Positions 42,583-51,558 are shown, counted from the stretch's first letter. The stretch is 64,000 bases of DNA from Sphingomonas sp. JC676 (GCF_014489075.1 NZ_JACTGR010000001.1:496001-560000), one strand, 5' to 3'. Translations and numbers: made by a program. The notes: generated by a model from the sequence alone, not told the origin.

Positions 42583-42822
42583 ATGCTCAAACCACGCGAG
42601 GTCCGCCATTCGGTGCGGATCCGCGCCCGGATGCGAGCCGGCGGACCGGCGATGGACGTGTGTGTGCGCAACGCATCGAGCCGGGGGATGCTGCTTCTGA
42701 CGCACGACGTGCCGATATCAGCGCGACTGCAGCGTTCTGGACGCTTTCCTCGGTATCGGACAATATTTCGGCGCATCTCTGATACGCTCGCCGCGAACCG
42801 ACCTGTGTTAAGCCAGTCTTAG
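42583..42822 (+). pseudogene. truncated PilZ-domain gene
   Basis: The first 44 residues (MLKPREVRHSVRIRARMRAG ... NASSRGMLLLTHDVP) match the start of the short PilZ proteins of sphingomonads, including the RxxxR and SSRG elements for cyclic di-GMP. After this the sequence turns Arg-rich and unrelated (ISARLQRSGRFPRY...) and stops at 79 residues. The usual RGTYVEI... half is missing. It is probably a broken gene, joined to other DNA at about 42716. Confidence 0.6.
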
Positions 42823-42862
42823 CCGCTGTCGGTGGATAGCATCTCCTGAAGAAGGGAGCGCC

Positions 42863-43612
42863 GTGGCACCGAAAAACAAGACCTTTGATGGGTCCTCCGG
42901 GAGCAAACTGCTTGTCGGAATCGCGGTATTCGTCGCGGTATTCGGCGGTTGGCTGGCGTTTCTCTACGCCAGCAGCGTGCGTGAGGCGGACAGGATCGCC
43001 CATTCGCCGCTTCCCGAGACCAGCGGCAGCCGCCAAGCCTGCATGATCTGGTTCGTCGGCAGTTCCTCGATGCACAATTGGAAAACGCTCGATCGCGACA
43101 TGGCGCCGTGGGACGCGCGCAATCGCGGCATCGGCGGCGCGACGATGGACGAGATCACGATGCGCTTCGGCAACGACGAGCCGGGCCCCGCACCGCGCGC
43201 GATCATCTATTATGCCGGCGAGAACGATATCGCCTTTGGCATTCCCGCAGGGGAGGCGATCGACAAGCTGGGCAAATTCATCGAGGCCAAGCGCCGCCGG
43301 TTGGGGAATGTGCCGCTGCTTGTGATATCGCTCAAGCCGAGCCCAACCCGCTGGAACTTCCGGACGGCGCAACAAGAATTCAACGCCGCAGCGCACCGGA
43401 TCGCCGACGACCAGGACGATGTGGACTATATCGACATCGTGCCGAAGCTGCTCATCAACGGCCGGCCCGGGCCCTTCTATGTCAAGGACGGGATCCACAT
43501 GAACGCGGCCGGCTATGCGCTATGGGCGACCGCGATACGCGCCGAACTGCCGCACGCGGTGCCCATTGAAACCCTGCGCCGCTGCGGCGCGGTCAAGCGC
43601 GAAAAGACCTGA
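42863..43612 (+). CDS. SGNH/GDSL-type hydrolase, membrane anchored
   Basis: 249 residues. A membrane anchor (about 16-34) precedes the SGNH domain. The catalytic Ser block is IWFVGSSSMHNW; GIGGATMDEI supplies the oxyanion Gly, YYAGENDI the Asn, and DGIHMNAAGY the catalytic Asp/His. Such proteins often deacetylate polysaccharides. It is one base upstream of the acyltransferase, suggesting that the two act on one glycan. Starts with GTG; GGGAGC lies upstream. Confidence 0.85.
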   Translation: MAPKNKTFDGSSGSKLLVGIAVFVAVFGGWLAFLYASSVREADRIAHSPLPETSGSRQACMIWFVGSSSMHNWKTLDRDMAPWDARNRGIGGATMDEITMRFGNDEPGPAPRAIIYYAGENDIAFGIPAGEAIDKLGKFIEAKRRRLGNVPLLVISLKPSPTRWNFRTAQQEFNAAAHRIADDQDDVDYIDIVPKLLINGRPGPFYVKDGIHMNAAGYALWATAIRAELPHAVPIETLRRCGAVKREKT

Positions 43613-43613
43613 G

Positions 43614-44792
43614 ATGGCGCAGGGGGGATTCATCGTCAGGGGGCGGATCGAGGGCCTGAACGCGTGGCGGGCGATGCTGATGCTCGGCGGGCTGCTGGTC
43701 CATGGATCAGTGCTAGCCGACGATCTGGCGCTGTTCGACGGCATCGAGCTGGTCTCGGGAGCGTTCCGGATGGGCGCGTTCTTCGCGATATCGGGCATGC
43801 TCGCCGCGCTGGTGATGACGCGCCGCCGACCGATCGACTGGTTCGGCAAGCAGAGCGTGCGGATCGGCGTACCGGCGCTGTTCGGTGTGCTGGTGCTGTG
43901 TCCGATCATCTCGCTCATCATGCGCAGCGGGGCCGATCCAGCGTATGTCGCGGGGATCGCACTGCTGGACTGGCACCATTTGTGGTTCCTTTTTGCGCTG
44001 CTGGCCTATCAGCCGATCGTATATTGGCTGTTCACCCGGTTCGATCGCCGCCGCTTCGTGCGGTTGGTGCAGAGACTGCGTGCCGAGGGGCAGGTCCGCG
44101 TGCTCGTGGCGATCGGTGCGGTCTCGCTGATATTGATCGGCGTGGCGCTGACGGCGACGTTCGAGCTAGCGCCCCAGCGCTACTGGCCGATGCTGCTGCA
44201 GCTTCGACTGATCCTGGGCTATACGCCGCTCTATTTCTTCGGTTTTGCGCTGGGGCTTTCGCGCGCGTTCCGCGTTGCGATGCTGAGCGGTGCGACCGCG
44301 CCGATCATAACGCTGGTGGTGGCGGCGATCGGCGGGCTGCTCTGGTATCAGGTGTTGGAGCCAGGCGCCGATCCGCGGATCGCGAGCCATTGGGGCGGCA
44401 CTTTGCGGTGGGTGATCGAGGCGGTCTGTCCGCCCGCGGCGATCGTGCTGATCCTGCGCTCGGCGATGAGCATCCGGAATGTGCGCCCCGTAGTGGACCG
44501 TCTGTGCGCCGCGTCGTTCACGATCTACATGCTGCACTATCCGATCCTGATCGCGATCAACGTCGCGGCCGCGCCGTTGGATTGGAGCCCCTATCTTCAA
44601 TATGCCGGCGCGGTGACCGTCACCGCGATCCTCTGCTACGCGCTGCACTTCGGCGTGGTCGAGCGGTCGCCCCTGCTTTCGCTGTTTCTCAACGGGCGAC
44701 TGCCGGATCCGCGCCGGGCTTCACCCGCTGCATCTAGGCGTCGCGCAGCCCCACGCCCATCGCGGCGCGCGCCTGATCGGATTCGGAGCTGA
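43614..44792 (+). CDS. acyltransferase family 3 membrane protein
   Basis: 392 residues with about ten membrane helices. The family signature is present at the start: RIEGLNAWRAMLMLGGLLVHG, with the conserved Arg and His, followed by AFFAISGMLAAL and DWHHLWFLFALLAY. Such enzymes transfer acetyl or succinyl groups to surface glycans. The last 30 residues are Arg-rich and overlap the convergent astD by 59 bases, so the original stop may have been lost. Confidence 0.87.
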   Translation: MAQGGFIVRGRIEGLNAWRAMLMLGGLLVHGSVLADDLALFDGIELVSGAFRMGAFFAISGMLAALVMTRRRPIDWFGKQSVRIGVPALFGVLVLCPIISLIMRSGADPAYVAGIALLDWHHLWFLFALLAYQPIVYWLFTRFDRRRFVRLVQRLRAEGQVRVLVAIGAVSLILIGVALTATFELAPQRYWPMLLQLRLILGYTPLYFFGFALGLSRAFRVAMLSGATAPIITLVVAAIGGLLWYQVLEPGADPRIASHWGGTLRWVIEAVCPPAAIVLILRSAMSIRNVRPVVDRLCAASFTIYMLHYPILIAINVAAAPLDWSPYLQYAGAVTVTAILCYALHFGVVERSPLLSLFLNGRLPDPRRASPAASRRRAAPRPSRRAPDRIRS

Positions 44793-46149
44793 CCACCGGA
44801 TAGGCGCAGTAATCCGCGGCATAATAGGCGCTGGGGCGATGATTGCCCGACCAGCCAACACCACCGAACGGGGCCGCAGAAGAGGCGCCGTTGGTAGGAC
44901 GGTTCCAATTCACGATCCCGGCGCGGATATTGGCCCAGAACTGGTCGTAGAGCCGCGGATCCTGGCTGATCAGGCTGGCGGAGAGGCCGAAGCGCGTATC
45001 ATTGGCCTCGGCGATCGCGGCCTCGAACGTGTCGCAGCGATAGACCTGGAGGACCGGACCGAACAGCTCGACATCGGGCTTTTCGGTGGCGTTGGTCATG
45101 TCGATCATGCCAGGCGTGAGGAAGGGACGGCTCTCGATCGGCCGCTCCATGTGGCGCAGCGGGCGCCCGCCGAGCGTGAGCAGAGAGACGAAGCTCTCGG
45201 TGAGCATGTCGGCAGCGTTGTTGTCGATCACGGGGCCCATGAAGGGGGCCGGATCGGCATGGGGCTCACCGATGATCAGGCGACTGACAAGCTTGTCGAT
45301 CTCGGCCATCAACGGATCGAACAATTGCTGATCGACGATCAGGCGCCGCGCGGCGGTGCAGCGCTGGCCGGCCGAAGTGAAGGCCGACTGCACGACGAGG
45401 ACGGCAGCCGAATACAGATCAGGCGTGTTCCACACGACTATGGGATTGTTGCCGCCCATCTCGAGCGCGAGGATCTTGTCCGGCTGGGCGGCGAATTGAC
45501 GATTGAGCGCAATGCCGGTCGTGGCCGATCCAGTGAACAGCAGCCCGTCGATATCGGGATGGCCGGCGAGCGCCTTGCCCTGATCGGGCCCGCCGATCAG
45601 CAGGCGTACACAGCCTTCGGGAATGCCGGCGGCGTGAAGGCAATCGACGAGGAAGGCGCCCGACGCGGGGGTCTTTTCCGACGGCTTGAAAACCACGGCA
45701 TTGCCGGCGAGCAGCGCCGGGACGATGTGCCCGTTGGGCAGGTGCGCCGGGAAATTATAGGGGCCGAGCACCGCGAGGACGCCGTGCGGCTTGTGCCGGA
45801 GCGCGAGACGGGTGTTCATTTGCGCGTCGACGCGGCGCTGGCCGGTGCGCTCGGAATAGGCAGTGACCGAGATATCGACCTTGGCGATTACCGTCTCGAC
45901 TTCGGTCCGCGCTTCCCAGATCGGCTTGCCGGTCTCACGCGCGATGAGATCGGTGAAGGCGTCGGACTTCTGGCGCACGACATTCGCGAAGCGGCGCAGC
46001 GCCTCGATCCTGTAGGCAAGCGGGCGCGCCGCCCATTCGGCCCAACTGCGCCGTGCGATACCGACTTCGGTGTCGGCATCCCCCGACATCTGGCGCCACA
46101 GGACTGCGCCGGTCGCGGGTTCGGTAGAGATGATTTCCTGTCCGGGCAT
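44734..46149 (-). CDS. astD: succinylglutamate-semialdehyde dehydrogenase
   Basis: NAD-dependent aldehyde dehydrogenase of the arginine succinyltransferase pathway. 471 residues. Rossmann motif LAVLGPYNFPAHLPNGHIVP, catalytic Glu in ALEMGGNNP, catalytic Cys in SAGQRCTAARRL, and the AstD-like FGLSASLISQD near the C-terminus. No astA, astB or astE is visible in the window. The ATG at 46149 opens MPGQEIIS. Confidence 0.9.
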   Translation of the reverse strand: MPGQEIISTEPATGAVLWRQMSGDADTEVGIARRSWAEWAARPLAYRIEALRRFANVVRQKSDAFTDLIARETGKPIWEARTEVETVIAKVDISVTAYSERTGQRRVDAQMNTRLALRHKPHGVLAVLGPYNFPAHLPNGHIVPALLAGNAVVFKPSEKTPASGAFLVDCLHAAGIPEGCVRLLIGGPDQGKALAGHPDIDGLLFTGSATTGIALNRQFAAQPDKILALEMGGNNPIVVWNTPDLYSAAVLVVQSAFTSAGQRCTAARRLIVDQQLFDPLMAEIDKLVSRLIIGEPHADPAPFMGPVIDNNAADMLTESFVSLLTLGGRPLRHMERPIESRPFLTPGMIDMTNATEKPDVELFGPVLQVYRCDTFEAAIAEANDTRFGLSASLISQDPRLYDQFWANIRAGIVNWNRPTNGASSAAPFGGVGWSGNHRPSAYYAADYCAYPVVSSESDQARAAMGVGLRDA

Positions 46150-46211
46150 TCGGTTCTGGCTTGGCGACCCTAGGGAAGATGGTTTGAGCGCTCTTGCACG
46201 AAATTGAAAAG

Positions 46212-47564
46212 CTAGACCAGAGCCTCGCCCATCCGGCGGATGGCAGCGACCTTGGCATCGAGTGCGGACCAGTCGTCCTTTTCGGCGATTTGCGCCCAGA
46301 TCGCCTCGACTTCGTCGATCAGCATCGAACAGGGCTCCGAGTCGGACCAATAGGGGTGCTGGCGGGGCTTGCGCGGAGCATAAGCGGTCAATTGCTCACG
46401 CAGCGCCGCGAAGGGCTCGCCATAGCGCTCGGGCAGCTTTCCACCGAAGGAGTCGAAATAGAATCGGTCGGTCGGCGTGTCGGTCGCGGCGAGGACCTGC
46501 TCGACCGACTGGGCGAGCGCGCGGTCCTGCTCGGGATCGCGGGGGACGACCCCCAGCCGCCAGAGGATCGCGGTGGCCGATTCGCGATGATAGGCCTCGG
46601 GGAAGCCGTCGAGCGCCGTGACCAGCGCATTTTCCTCCGCAATCAGTGACAGGGAGGTCGCGAGCTGGGCGGCGTCCCAATAGATCGCCTCGGGCTGGCG
46701 GGCATAGGCGTAGAGGCCGGCATGATCGAAATAGGCGGCGGTGAAGCGGGGCGCCCAGGTCGGCGTGAAGCGCCAGGGGCCGTAATCGAAGCTCTCGCCG
46801 GTGACGTTGATATTGTCGCTGTTGAGCACGCCGTGGACGAAGCCGGCGGCCATGTACTGCGCCGCCAACCGCGCGGTCCGGGCCACGACATGTGACAGCA
46901 GGCGGGCGGGGGCGTCTTCCCCAGGTTCCTCGTCATAGTAATGGCGCAGCACATAGGCCGCGAGCTTCGCCATCGCCTCGGTCTCGCCGAGATGGGCGAG
47001 GCGCTGGAAGGTGCCGATGCGGATATGGCCGTGACTGAGGCGGACGAGCACCGCAGAGCGGGTGGGCGAGGGCTCGTCACCGCGGTGGAGCTCCTCGCCG
47101 GTCTCGACCAGCGAGAAGGAGCGCGAGGTATTGACGCCCAGCGCCTCGAGCATCTCGGTGGCGAGGATCTCGCGGACGCCGCCCTTGAGCGTCAGCCGGC
47201 CGTCGCCGAAGCGGCTATAGGGCGTCTGGCCCGAGCCCTTGGTGCCCAAGTCCATCAGACGGCCGGCAGAGTCGGTCATCTGGGCGAACAGGAAGCCTCG
47301 GCCGTCACCGATCTCGGGATTGTACACGCGGAACTGATGGCCGTGATAGCGCAGCGCCAATGGCTGTTCGAGGCTGCCAGCGAGCGGCTCGAACCCGGCG
47401 AAATAAGCGAGCCACTCTGTGTCGCTCAGGCCGTCTAGGCCCAGGCTCGCGGCGGCACGATCGTTGCGGAAGCGCAGGATCTGCTTCGGGAAGCGGGCGG
47501 CGTGGACCGGATCATAGAAGGCATCGCCCAGTTCGAGGATCGCCTGTTGCGGTAAGAAGGCCAT
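46212..47564 (-). CDS. selO: SelO/YdiU protein adenylyltransferase (pseudokinase)
   Basis: Transfers AMP to protein Ser, Thr or Tyr residues; linked to redox control in other bacteria. 450 residues (E. coli YdiU is 478). Key blocks: DLGTKGSGQTPYSRFGDGRL (ATP-binding Lys), GVREILATEMLEALGV, and FVHGVLNSDNINVTGESFDY with the metal-binding Asn/Asp. The C-terminal selenocysteine motif of some members is absent. The ATG at 47564 begins MAFLPQQ; the open frame further upstream is antisense to the hydrolase gene. Confidence 0.93.
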   Translation of the reverse strand: MAFLPQQAILELGDAFYDPVHAARFPKQILRFRNDRAAASLGLDGLSDTEWLAYFAGFEPLAGSLEQPLALRYHGHQFRVYNPEIGDGRGFLFAQMTDSAGRLMDLGTKGSGQTPYSRFGDGRLTLKGGVREILATEMLEALGVNTSRSFSLVETGEELHRGDEPSPTRSAVLVRLSHGHIRIGTFQRLAHLGETEAMAKLAAYVLRHYYDEEPGEDAPARLLSHVVARTARLAAQYMAAGFVHGVLNSDNINVTGESFDYGPWRFTPTWAPRFTAAYFDHAGLYAYARQPEAIYWDAAQLATSLSLIAEENALVTALDGFPEAYHRESATAILWRLGVVPRDPEQDRALAQSVEQVLAATDTPTDRFYFDSFGGKLPERYGEPFAALREQLTAYAPRKPRQHPYWSDSEPCSMLIDEVEAIWAQIAEKDDWSALDAKVAAIRRMGEALV

Positions 47565-47582
47565 ACGGCGATATGGGGGTCG

Positions 47583-48452
47583 ATGGGTGAGCGGCGCAAC
47601 TATTCGGACGGCTATTGGTGGTCCAAGGACGGCCTGAGGCTGCACTATCGCGATTATGCGGGGCCGGCGGACAGGCCGCCTTTGCTCTGCTTTCCCGGTC
47701 TGACCCGCAACGCGCGTGATTACGAGGCGCTGGCGGAGCGGCTTGCGGGCCGGTGGCGGGTGATCGCGGTCGAATTCCGCGGGCGTGGCGAGAGCGCCTA
47801 TACCAAGGACCCGATGACCTATGTCCCCCTGGTCTATCTCCAGGACGTCGAGGCACTGCTTACCGAACTGAACATCACCAGGTTCGTCGCGGTGGGAACC
47901 TCGCTGGGCGGGATCGTGACGATGCTGCTGGCGGCGACCGACGGCGGCAAGCTGGCGGGCGTGGTGCTGAACGACGTGGGTCCCGAGCTCGATCCGGCGG
48001 GGCTGGCGCGGATCCGCACCTATGTCGGCAAGTCGGTGTGGTACCCGACCTGGATGCATGCGGCGCGCGGCCTGGCCGAAGGCAATAGCGAGGTCTATCC
48101 CGATTACGGCGTCGAGGACTGGCTGCGGATGGCCAAAAGGCTCTACCGGGTGAACAGCTCGGGGCGGATCGTGCTCGACTATGACATGAAGATCGCCGAA
48201 CCGTTCCGCGTGCCGGGCAACGAGGCCGGGCCGGACATGTGGCCGACGATCGACGCGCTGGCCGGGCGGCCGCTGCTGGTGGTGCGCGGCGAGCATTCCG
48301 ACATTCTGGGCGCCGCGACGGCAGAGAAGATGATCGCCCGGGTGCCGGGTGCCGAACTGGTGACGGTGCCGGGCGTGGGCCATGCGCCGACGCTGGAAGA
48401 GCCCGAGGCGATGGCGGGGATCGAGCGGCTGCTGGCGAAGGTGGCTGCCTGA
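47583..48452 (+). CDS. alpha/beta hydrolase
   Basis: 289 residues. GXSXG nucleophile elbow VAVGTSLGGIVTMLL, HG-type segment YRDYAGPADRPPLLCFPGLTRNARD, FRGRGES, and C-terminal catalytic His in GVGHAPTLEEPEAM. Substrate unknown. Its end (MAGIERLLAKVAA) recurs in decayed form at 49679-49735. It is 18 bases from the selO start on the opposite strand. Confidence 0.9.
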   Translation: MGERRNYSDGYWWSKDGLRLHYRDYAGPADRPPLLCFPGLTRNARDYEALAERLAGRWRVIAVEFRGRGESAYTKDPMTYVPLVYLQDVEALLTELNITRFVAVGTSLGGIVTMLLAATDGGKLAGVVLNDVGPELDPAGLARIRTYVGKSVWYPTWMHAARGLAEGNSEVYPDYGVEDWLRMAKRLYRVNSSGRIVLDYDMKIAEPFRVPGNEAGPDMWPTIDALAGRPLLVVRGEHSDILGAATAEKMIARVPGAELVTVPGVGHAPTLEEPEAMAGIERLLAKVAA

Positions 48453-48470
48453 GCAGGTCAAGGGCATCGT

Positions 48471-48660
48471 CAGGTTGACACGGTTGACACCTGCTATGCG
48501 GAAAAACATTCTTTCCCGAATTTTGCCGCTCGGGCGGTAGCCGGATACCCTAAAGTCACAAGAGTCGCGGGTTCACGCGCGCGGGGCCGCATCGTAGCTG
48601 GATAATATTCGCGATGAGAAAGAGCCCGCGGAGGATTGCGGATCAAATCCTTCATTGCAA
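48471..48660 (+). repeat. dispersed intergenic element, copy B
   Basis: 190 bases. It opens with the same 28 bases as copy A (33545-33769) and closes with the same ATGAGAAAGAGC, GGATT...AAATCC hairpin and TTCATTGCAA. The hairpin loop sequence differs between copies while the stem is kept. The middle differs in sequence and is about 35 bases shorter. It begins 18 bases after the hydrolase stop, in the same direction, just as copy A follows cdd. In the rest of the 493-base gap to the crotonase gene (48661-48945) I see nothing recognisable. Confidence 0.75.
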
Positions 48661-48945
48661 GCGCGTGGCGAGGCGGCTGCGGTCGGGCACGTCGGCAACG
48701 GCGCACTAAGCCGCGAATCTCTCCACGTGACAGATATACGAAGGTATCGGGAATACTTTCGTGCAATCGATCAGGACCGCGCTTTCTGATTTCATCACGT
48801 CTCGATTGAAGCGTGAGACAGGAACGGAGCAAGATCCGCAAAGAACAATCAGTCCGGTGTGGAGCCCGCAATGCTTGCGGTGGTCTGACGGCGAGGCTGG
48901 ATCAGTTGCAGGGCCGTCCTTGTCTTTTTGACTGGGAGAAGTGTC

Positions 48946-49623
48946 ATGCTCGCCGGCTCGAATATGTTCCGGTGCGACCATCTGGTCTACGAGAGGCACG
49001 GCGACGTCGCCTATGTCACAATCGATTCGCACGATTTGCAGGATGCAGCCGACGCGTCGCTGCGCGTGGAGATACGCTTGGCGTTTACTGCCCTGCGAGA
49101 TGACGAAGAGGTGCGGGCGGTCGTCCTGACCGGCATAGGCGACGGGTCGTCGGTCCAGCCGGATCTTCAGCAGCCGAGCGATCCGCGCGCGCTGCCGGCG
49201 CGTGGAACGAAGGGGCCGATGCGGACGCTCGTTGGCCTTATCAAGAGTATCGGAAAGCCTGTCGTCCTGGCGATCGACGGCGTGTCCCCCAGCTACGGGT
49301 GCGAGATTGCCATGGCCTGCACCTGCCGCATCGCCACCGACACAGCGCGATTTGACCTGTCCGAGATGGAAGAATGGCCGATCAGGCACGAAACGCTCAG
49401 TGCCTATGACGCCCATGGGATCGGTCTCGTCGACGAGATCGTGCCGCCGATGGAATTGCTCGAACACGCCGGAGCAATCGCCCGCGAGATCGCCGCTAGC
49501 CCGGCGACCGCGGCACATTACGCGAACGAAACCGCACGTAGATGTCTTGGACTGAGGCTCGCGATGACAGGGCCCGTACGTTTGTCTGCCGAACGGCGCG
49601 CGCCGCATCTCGCCAACCGCTGA
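48946..49623 (+). CDS. crotonase/enoyl-CoA hydratase-like protein, shortened
   Basis: 225 residues, against about 260 for the family. The N-terminal half is recognisable: KPVVLAIDGVSPSYGCEIAM matches the usual GGGCE region with the first active Glu, and RFDLSEMEEWPI aligns with the FGQPEI segment holding the second. It then jumps to YDAHGIGLVDEIVPP. The PG-GGTQRL-R-G-...-LTG helix, about 25 residues, is missing, and the oxyanion-hole segment (TGIGDGSSVQPDL) is unusual. It may be inactive or altered. The ATG at 48946 follows GGGAGAAG. Confidence 0.72.
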   Translation: MLAGSNMFRCDHLVYERHGDVAYVTIDSHDLQDAADASLRVEIRLAFTALRDDEEVRAVVLTGIGDGSSVQPDLQQPSDPRALPARGTKGPMRTLVGLIKSIGKPVVLAIDGVSPSYGCEIAMACTCRIATDTARFDLSEMEEWPIRHETLSAYDAHGIGLVDEIVPPMELLEHAGAIAREIAASPATAAHYANETARRCLGLRLAMTGPVRLSAERRAPHLANR

Positions 49624-49678
49624 TCTAGACCGGCCGCGAACGGTAGCCACCGGCGTCCTTCAGCCTGGCAGGCAGCGC

Positions 49679-49735
49679 TCTGAGTGCGCCATGGCAGCGG
49701 GAATCGAGCAGCTGCTGGCGAAAATGGCCGCCTGA
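49679..49735 (+). pseudogene. 3' remnant of an alpha/beta hydrolase gene
   Basis: The last 14 codons before the stop at 49733-49735 read MAAGIEQLLAKMAA, against MAGIERLLAKVAA at the end of the hydrolase at 47583-48452. The DNA similarity runs through the stop codon. Nothing hydrolase-like is left upstream. It is likely the tail of a duplicated or recombined hydrolase gene. Confidence 0.55.
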
Positions 49736-50263
49736 TCAGCGTTGTGAATCAGCGCTTAGCGATCCGGCGACGAACCACTGGGACCAGCCTTTGGCGGACA
49801 CGAGCAGACCGGCTTGGTAGGTGAATTCGACGGCTGCGAGTTCACCGGCGCCGGTCTTTATGAACTCGACCCGCACTTTCTGTTCGCCGCAGGGCTCTAC
49901 GTTCATCGGAATACCGCTCCAGCTGAGATAGCGGAACGAGTCCGCTTTCATATCAGCGGCAAGCGCATGCGCTCCGGCGGCCCCGGTGCCCATGGGTCGG
50001 CCCACGTCGCCCGAGCCCAGGTCGAATTCAGCCCCCGGCACGAGCAGCGCGCGTAGGTGCGCATCGCTCTTCCAGCCGGAAGCGCTTGCCCGCTCGATAA
50101 TCTCGACGGCGCGGCGGCTAAGTAAAGCCTGCAATTCGCCGATATTCTTTGTCGCGGCGATCGGGCATTCGCCCGTGGCTGACGCACTGGTTTGAGCGGT
50201 GGCAGGCAGCGTCGCGCAACAGGCCATCGCAGCGCACGCGATCACACGAAAATCTCTTTGCAT
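49736..50263 (-). CDS. secreted protein, hypothetical
   Basis: 175 residues with a signal peptide (about 1-23, ending ATAQ). The mature domain has an Ala-rich helix (LQALLSRRAVEIIERASASG), then a beta-rich half with YLSWSGIPMNVEPCGEQKVRVEF and VEFTYQAGLLVSAKGW. It may be an NTF2-like or hypothetical lipid-binding fold, but I cannot assign it. The ATG at 50263 was chosen because GGGGGAAAG precedes it and the signal peptide begins there. Confidence 0.7.
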   Translation of the reverse strand: MQRDFRVIACAAMACCATLPATAQTSASATGECPIAATKNIGELQALLSRRAVEIIERASASGWKSDAHLRALLVPGAEFDLGSGDVGRPMGTGAAGAHALAADMKADSFRYLSWSGIPMNVEPCGEQKVRVEFIKTGAGELAAVEFTYQAGLLVSAKGWSQWFVAGSLSADSQR

Positions 50264-50360
50264 GTCTTTCCCCCGCTCGATCTGGGCCGTCCTAGCGTAG
50301 AATGGTCGCGCTTCCATCACCGGGTGACGCAGGCGCAAGAGACGGCTAAGTCGCGCCTCC

Positions 50361-51494
50361 ATGTCGATCCATATCCTCCATCTCCATTCGACCTTCGGGC
50401 TGGGCGGCAAGGAAGCGCGCGCGGTTCAGCTGATGAACGCGTTCGGCGACAAGGCGCGGCACACGATCGTGTCGGCGATGCCCGACCAGCTTGGCGCGCG
50501 CGATTCGATCGCCAAGGGGATCAAGTACGAGATCGCGCTCGATCCGCCGCCGCTCTCCGGCAAGCCTTCGGTCAAGCGCTACGAGGCGATCGCGCGGTTC
50601 ATGCGTCGGTTCGACCTGGTGCTGACCTATAATTGGGGCGCGATCGACGGGGTGATGGCGGCGCGGGTGTTCGGCAAGGGGCTGCCGCCGGTCGTGCATC
50701 ATGAGGACGGGTTCAATGCTGACGAGTCCGAGCGGCTGAGCCCGGTGCGCAACATGTATCGCCGGATCGCCTTGCCCGCCGCTAATGCGCTCGTGGTGCC
50801 GTCGACGGCGCTCGAGCGGGTGGCGCTCAAATATTGGAAACAGCCGCCCGAACGGCTGCGGCGGATCGCCAATGGCGTGCCGACCGCGCTCTATGCGCAG
50901 AAGCCCGATGCATCGCTGATTCCCGAGCTGCAGAACCGGCGGCCCGGCGAGGCATTCATCTGCGCGCTGGCGGGCCTCAGGCCGGTCAAGGATCTGCCGA
51001 TGCTGGTACGCGCAGCGGCGGGAATGAGCGCGCGGTTCAAGCTGGTGATCATCGGCGAAGGGCCCGAGCGCCAGGCGATCCTCGACGCGGCCGAGGCGAT
51101 GGCGATCGAGGACCAGGTGATCCTGCCCGGATTCCTGCCCGAGCCGCACCGCTATCTGGGCCTGTTCGATATTTTCGCGCTCTCGTCCAAGAGCGAGCAG
51201 GCGCCGATCTCGGTGATCGAGGCGATGGCGGCGGGGCTGCCGATCGTCACGCCGCGGGTGGGGGATATCCCGGCGATGGTGTCGGAACTTAATCTGGATT
51301 ATCTTGCGCCGGAGCGGACCGAAGTGGCGATCCGCGACCGGCTCGACACGCTTGCCAAGCACCCGGACGGGGCGCGGCATATCGGGCAGGCGAACCGGGA
51401 GCGCGCTCGCGCGTTGTTTGACGAGGCCGAAATGGTCGGGGCCTATGCACGGCTCTACAGCGAGGCGATGGGCCGGCCGGGCGCGCTCGGCTGA
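50361..51494 (+). CDS. glycosyltransferase family 4 (GT-B fold)
   Basis: 377 residues. N-terminal Gly-rich loop FGLGGKEARAVQLM, and the GT4 C-terminal nucleotide-sugar site: LAGLRPVKDLPMLVRAA, FKLVIIGEGPERQAIL, VILPGFLPEPHRYLGLFDIFALSS and the EX7E motif SEQAPISVIEAMAAGLP. Likely sugar transfer onto a lipid-linked or exported glycan; donor and acceptor unknown. Stand-alone. Confidence 0.92.
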   Translation: MSIHILHLHSTFGLGGKEARAVQLMNAFGDKARHTIVSAMPDQLGARDSIAKGIKYEIALDPPPLSGKPSVKRYEAIARFMRRFDLVLTYNWGAIDGVMAARVFGKGLPPVVHHEDGFNADESERLSPVRNMYRRIALPAANALVVPSTALERVALKYWKQPPERLRRIANGVPTALYAQKPDASLIPELQNRRPGEAFICALAGLRPVKDLPMLVRAAAGMSARFKLVIIGEGPERQAILDAAEAMAIEDQVILPGFLPEPHRYLGLFDIFALSSKSEQAPISVIEAMAAGLPIVTPRVGDIPAMVSELNLDYLAPERTEVAIRDRLDTLAKHPDGARHIGQANRERARALFDEAEMVGAYARLYSEAMGRPGALG

Positions 51495-51513
51495 CAAATG
51501 TTACTCGCTTGTG

Positions 51514-51536
51514 GCGACGCTTCCCGCTAGCGTCGC
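51514..51536 (+). other. hairpin upstream of the nitronate monooxygenase gene
   Basis: An 8-bp perfect stem GCGACGCT/AGCGTCGC with a 7-base loop, 22 bases before the GTG start. A TTTTT run follows nine bases later. It may be a weak terminator of the glycosyltransferase gene or a leader structure. Confidence 0.4.
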
Positions 51537-51558
51537 TCGGAATTTTTCTGGAGGTAAT

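Noticed and set aside
46212..48509. One long minus-strand open frame of about 765 codons
   Set aside because: Only the part up to 47564 encodes SelO. The rest lies antisense to the alpha/beta hydrolase and is an effect of high GC codon bias.
48706..49650. 314-codon minus-strand frame over the crotonase gene
   Set aside because: Antisense shadow: low-complexity Arg/Gly/Asp-rich product, no ribosome site, no recognisable motif.
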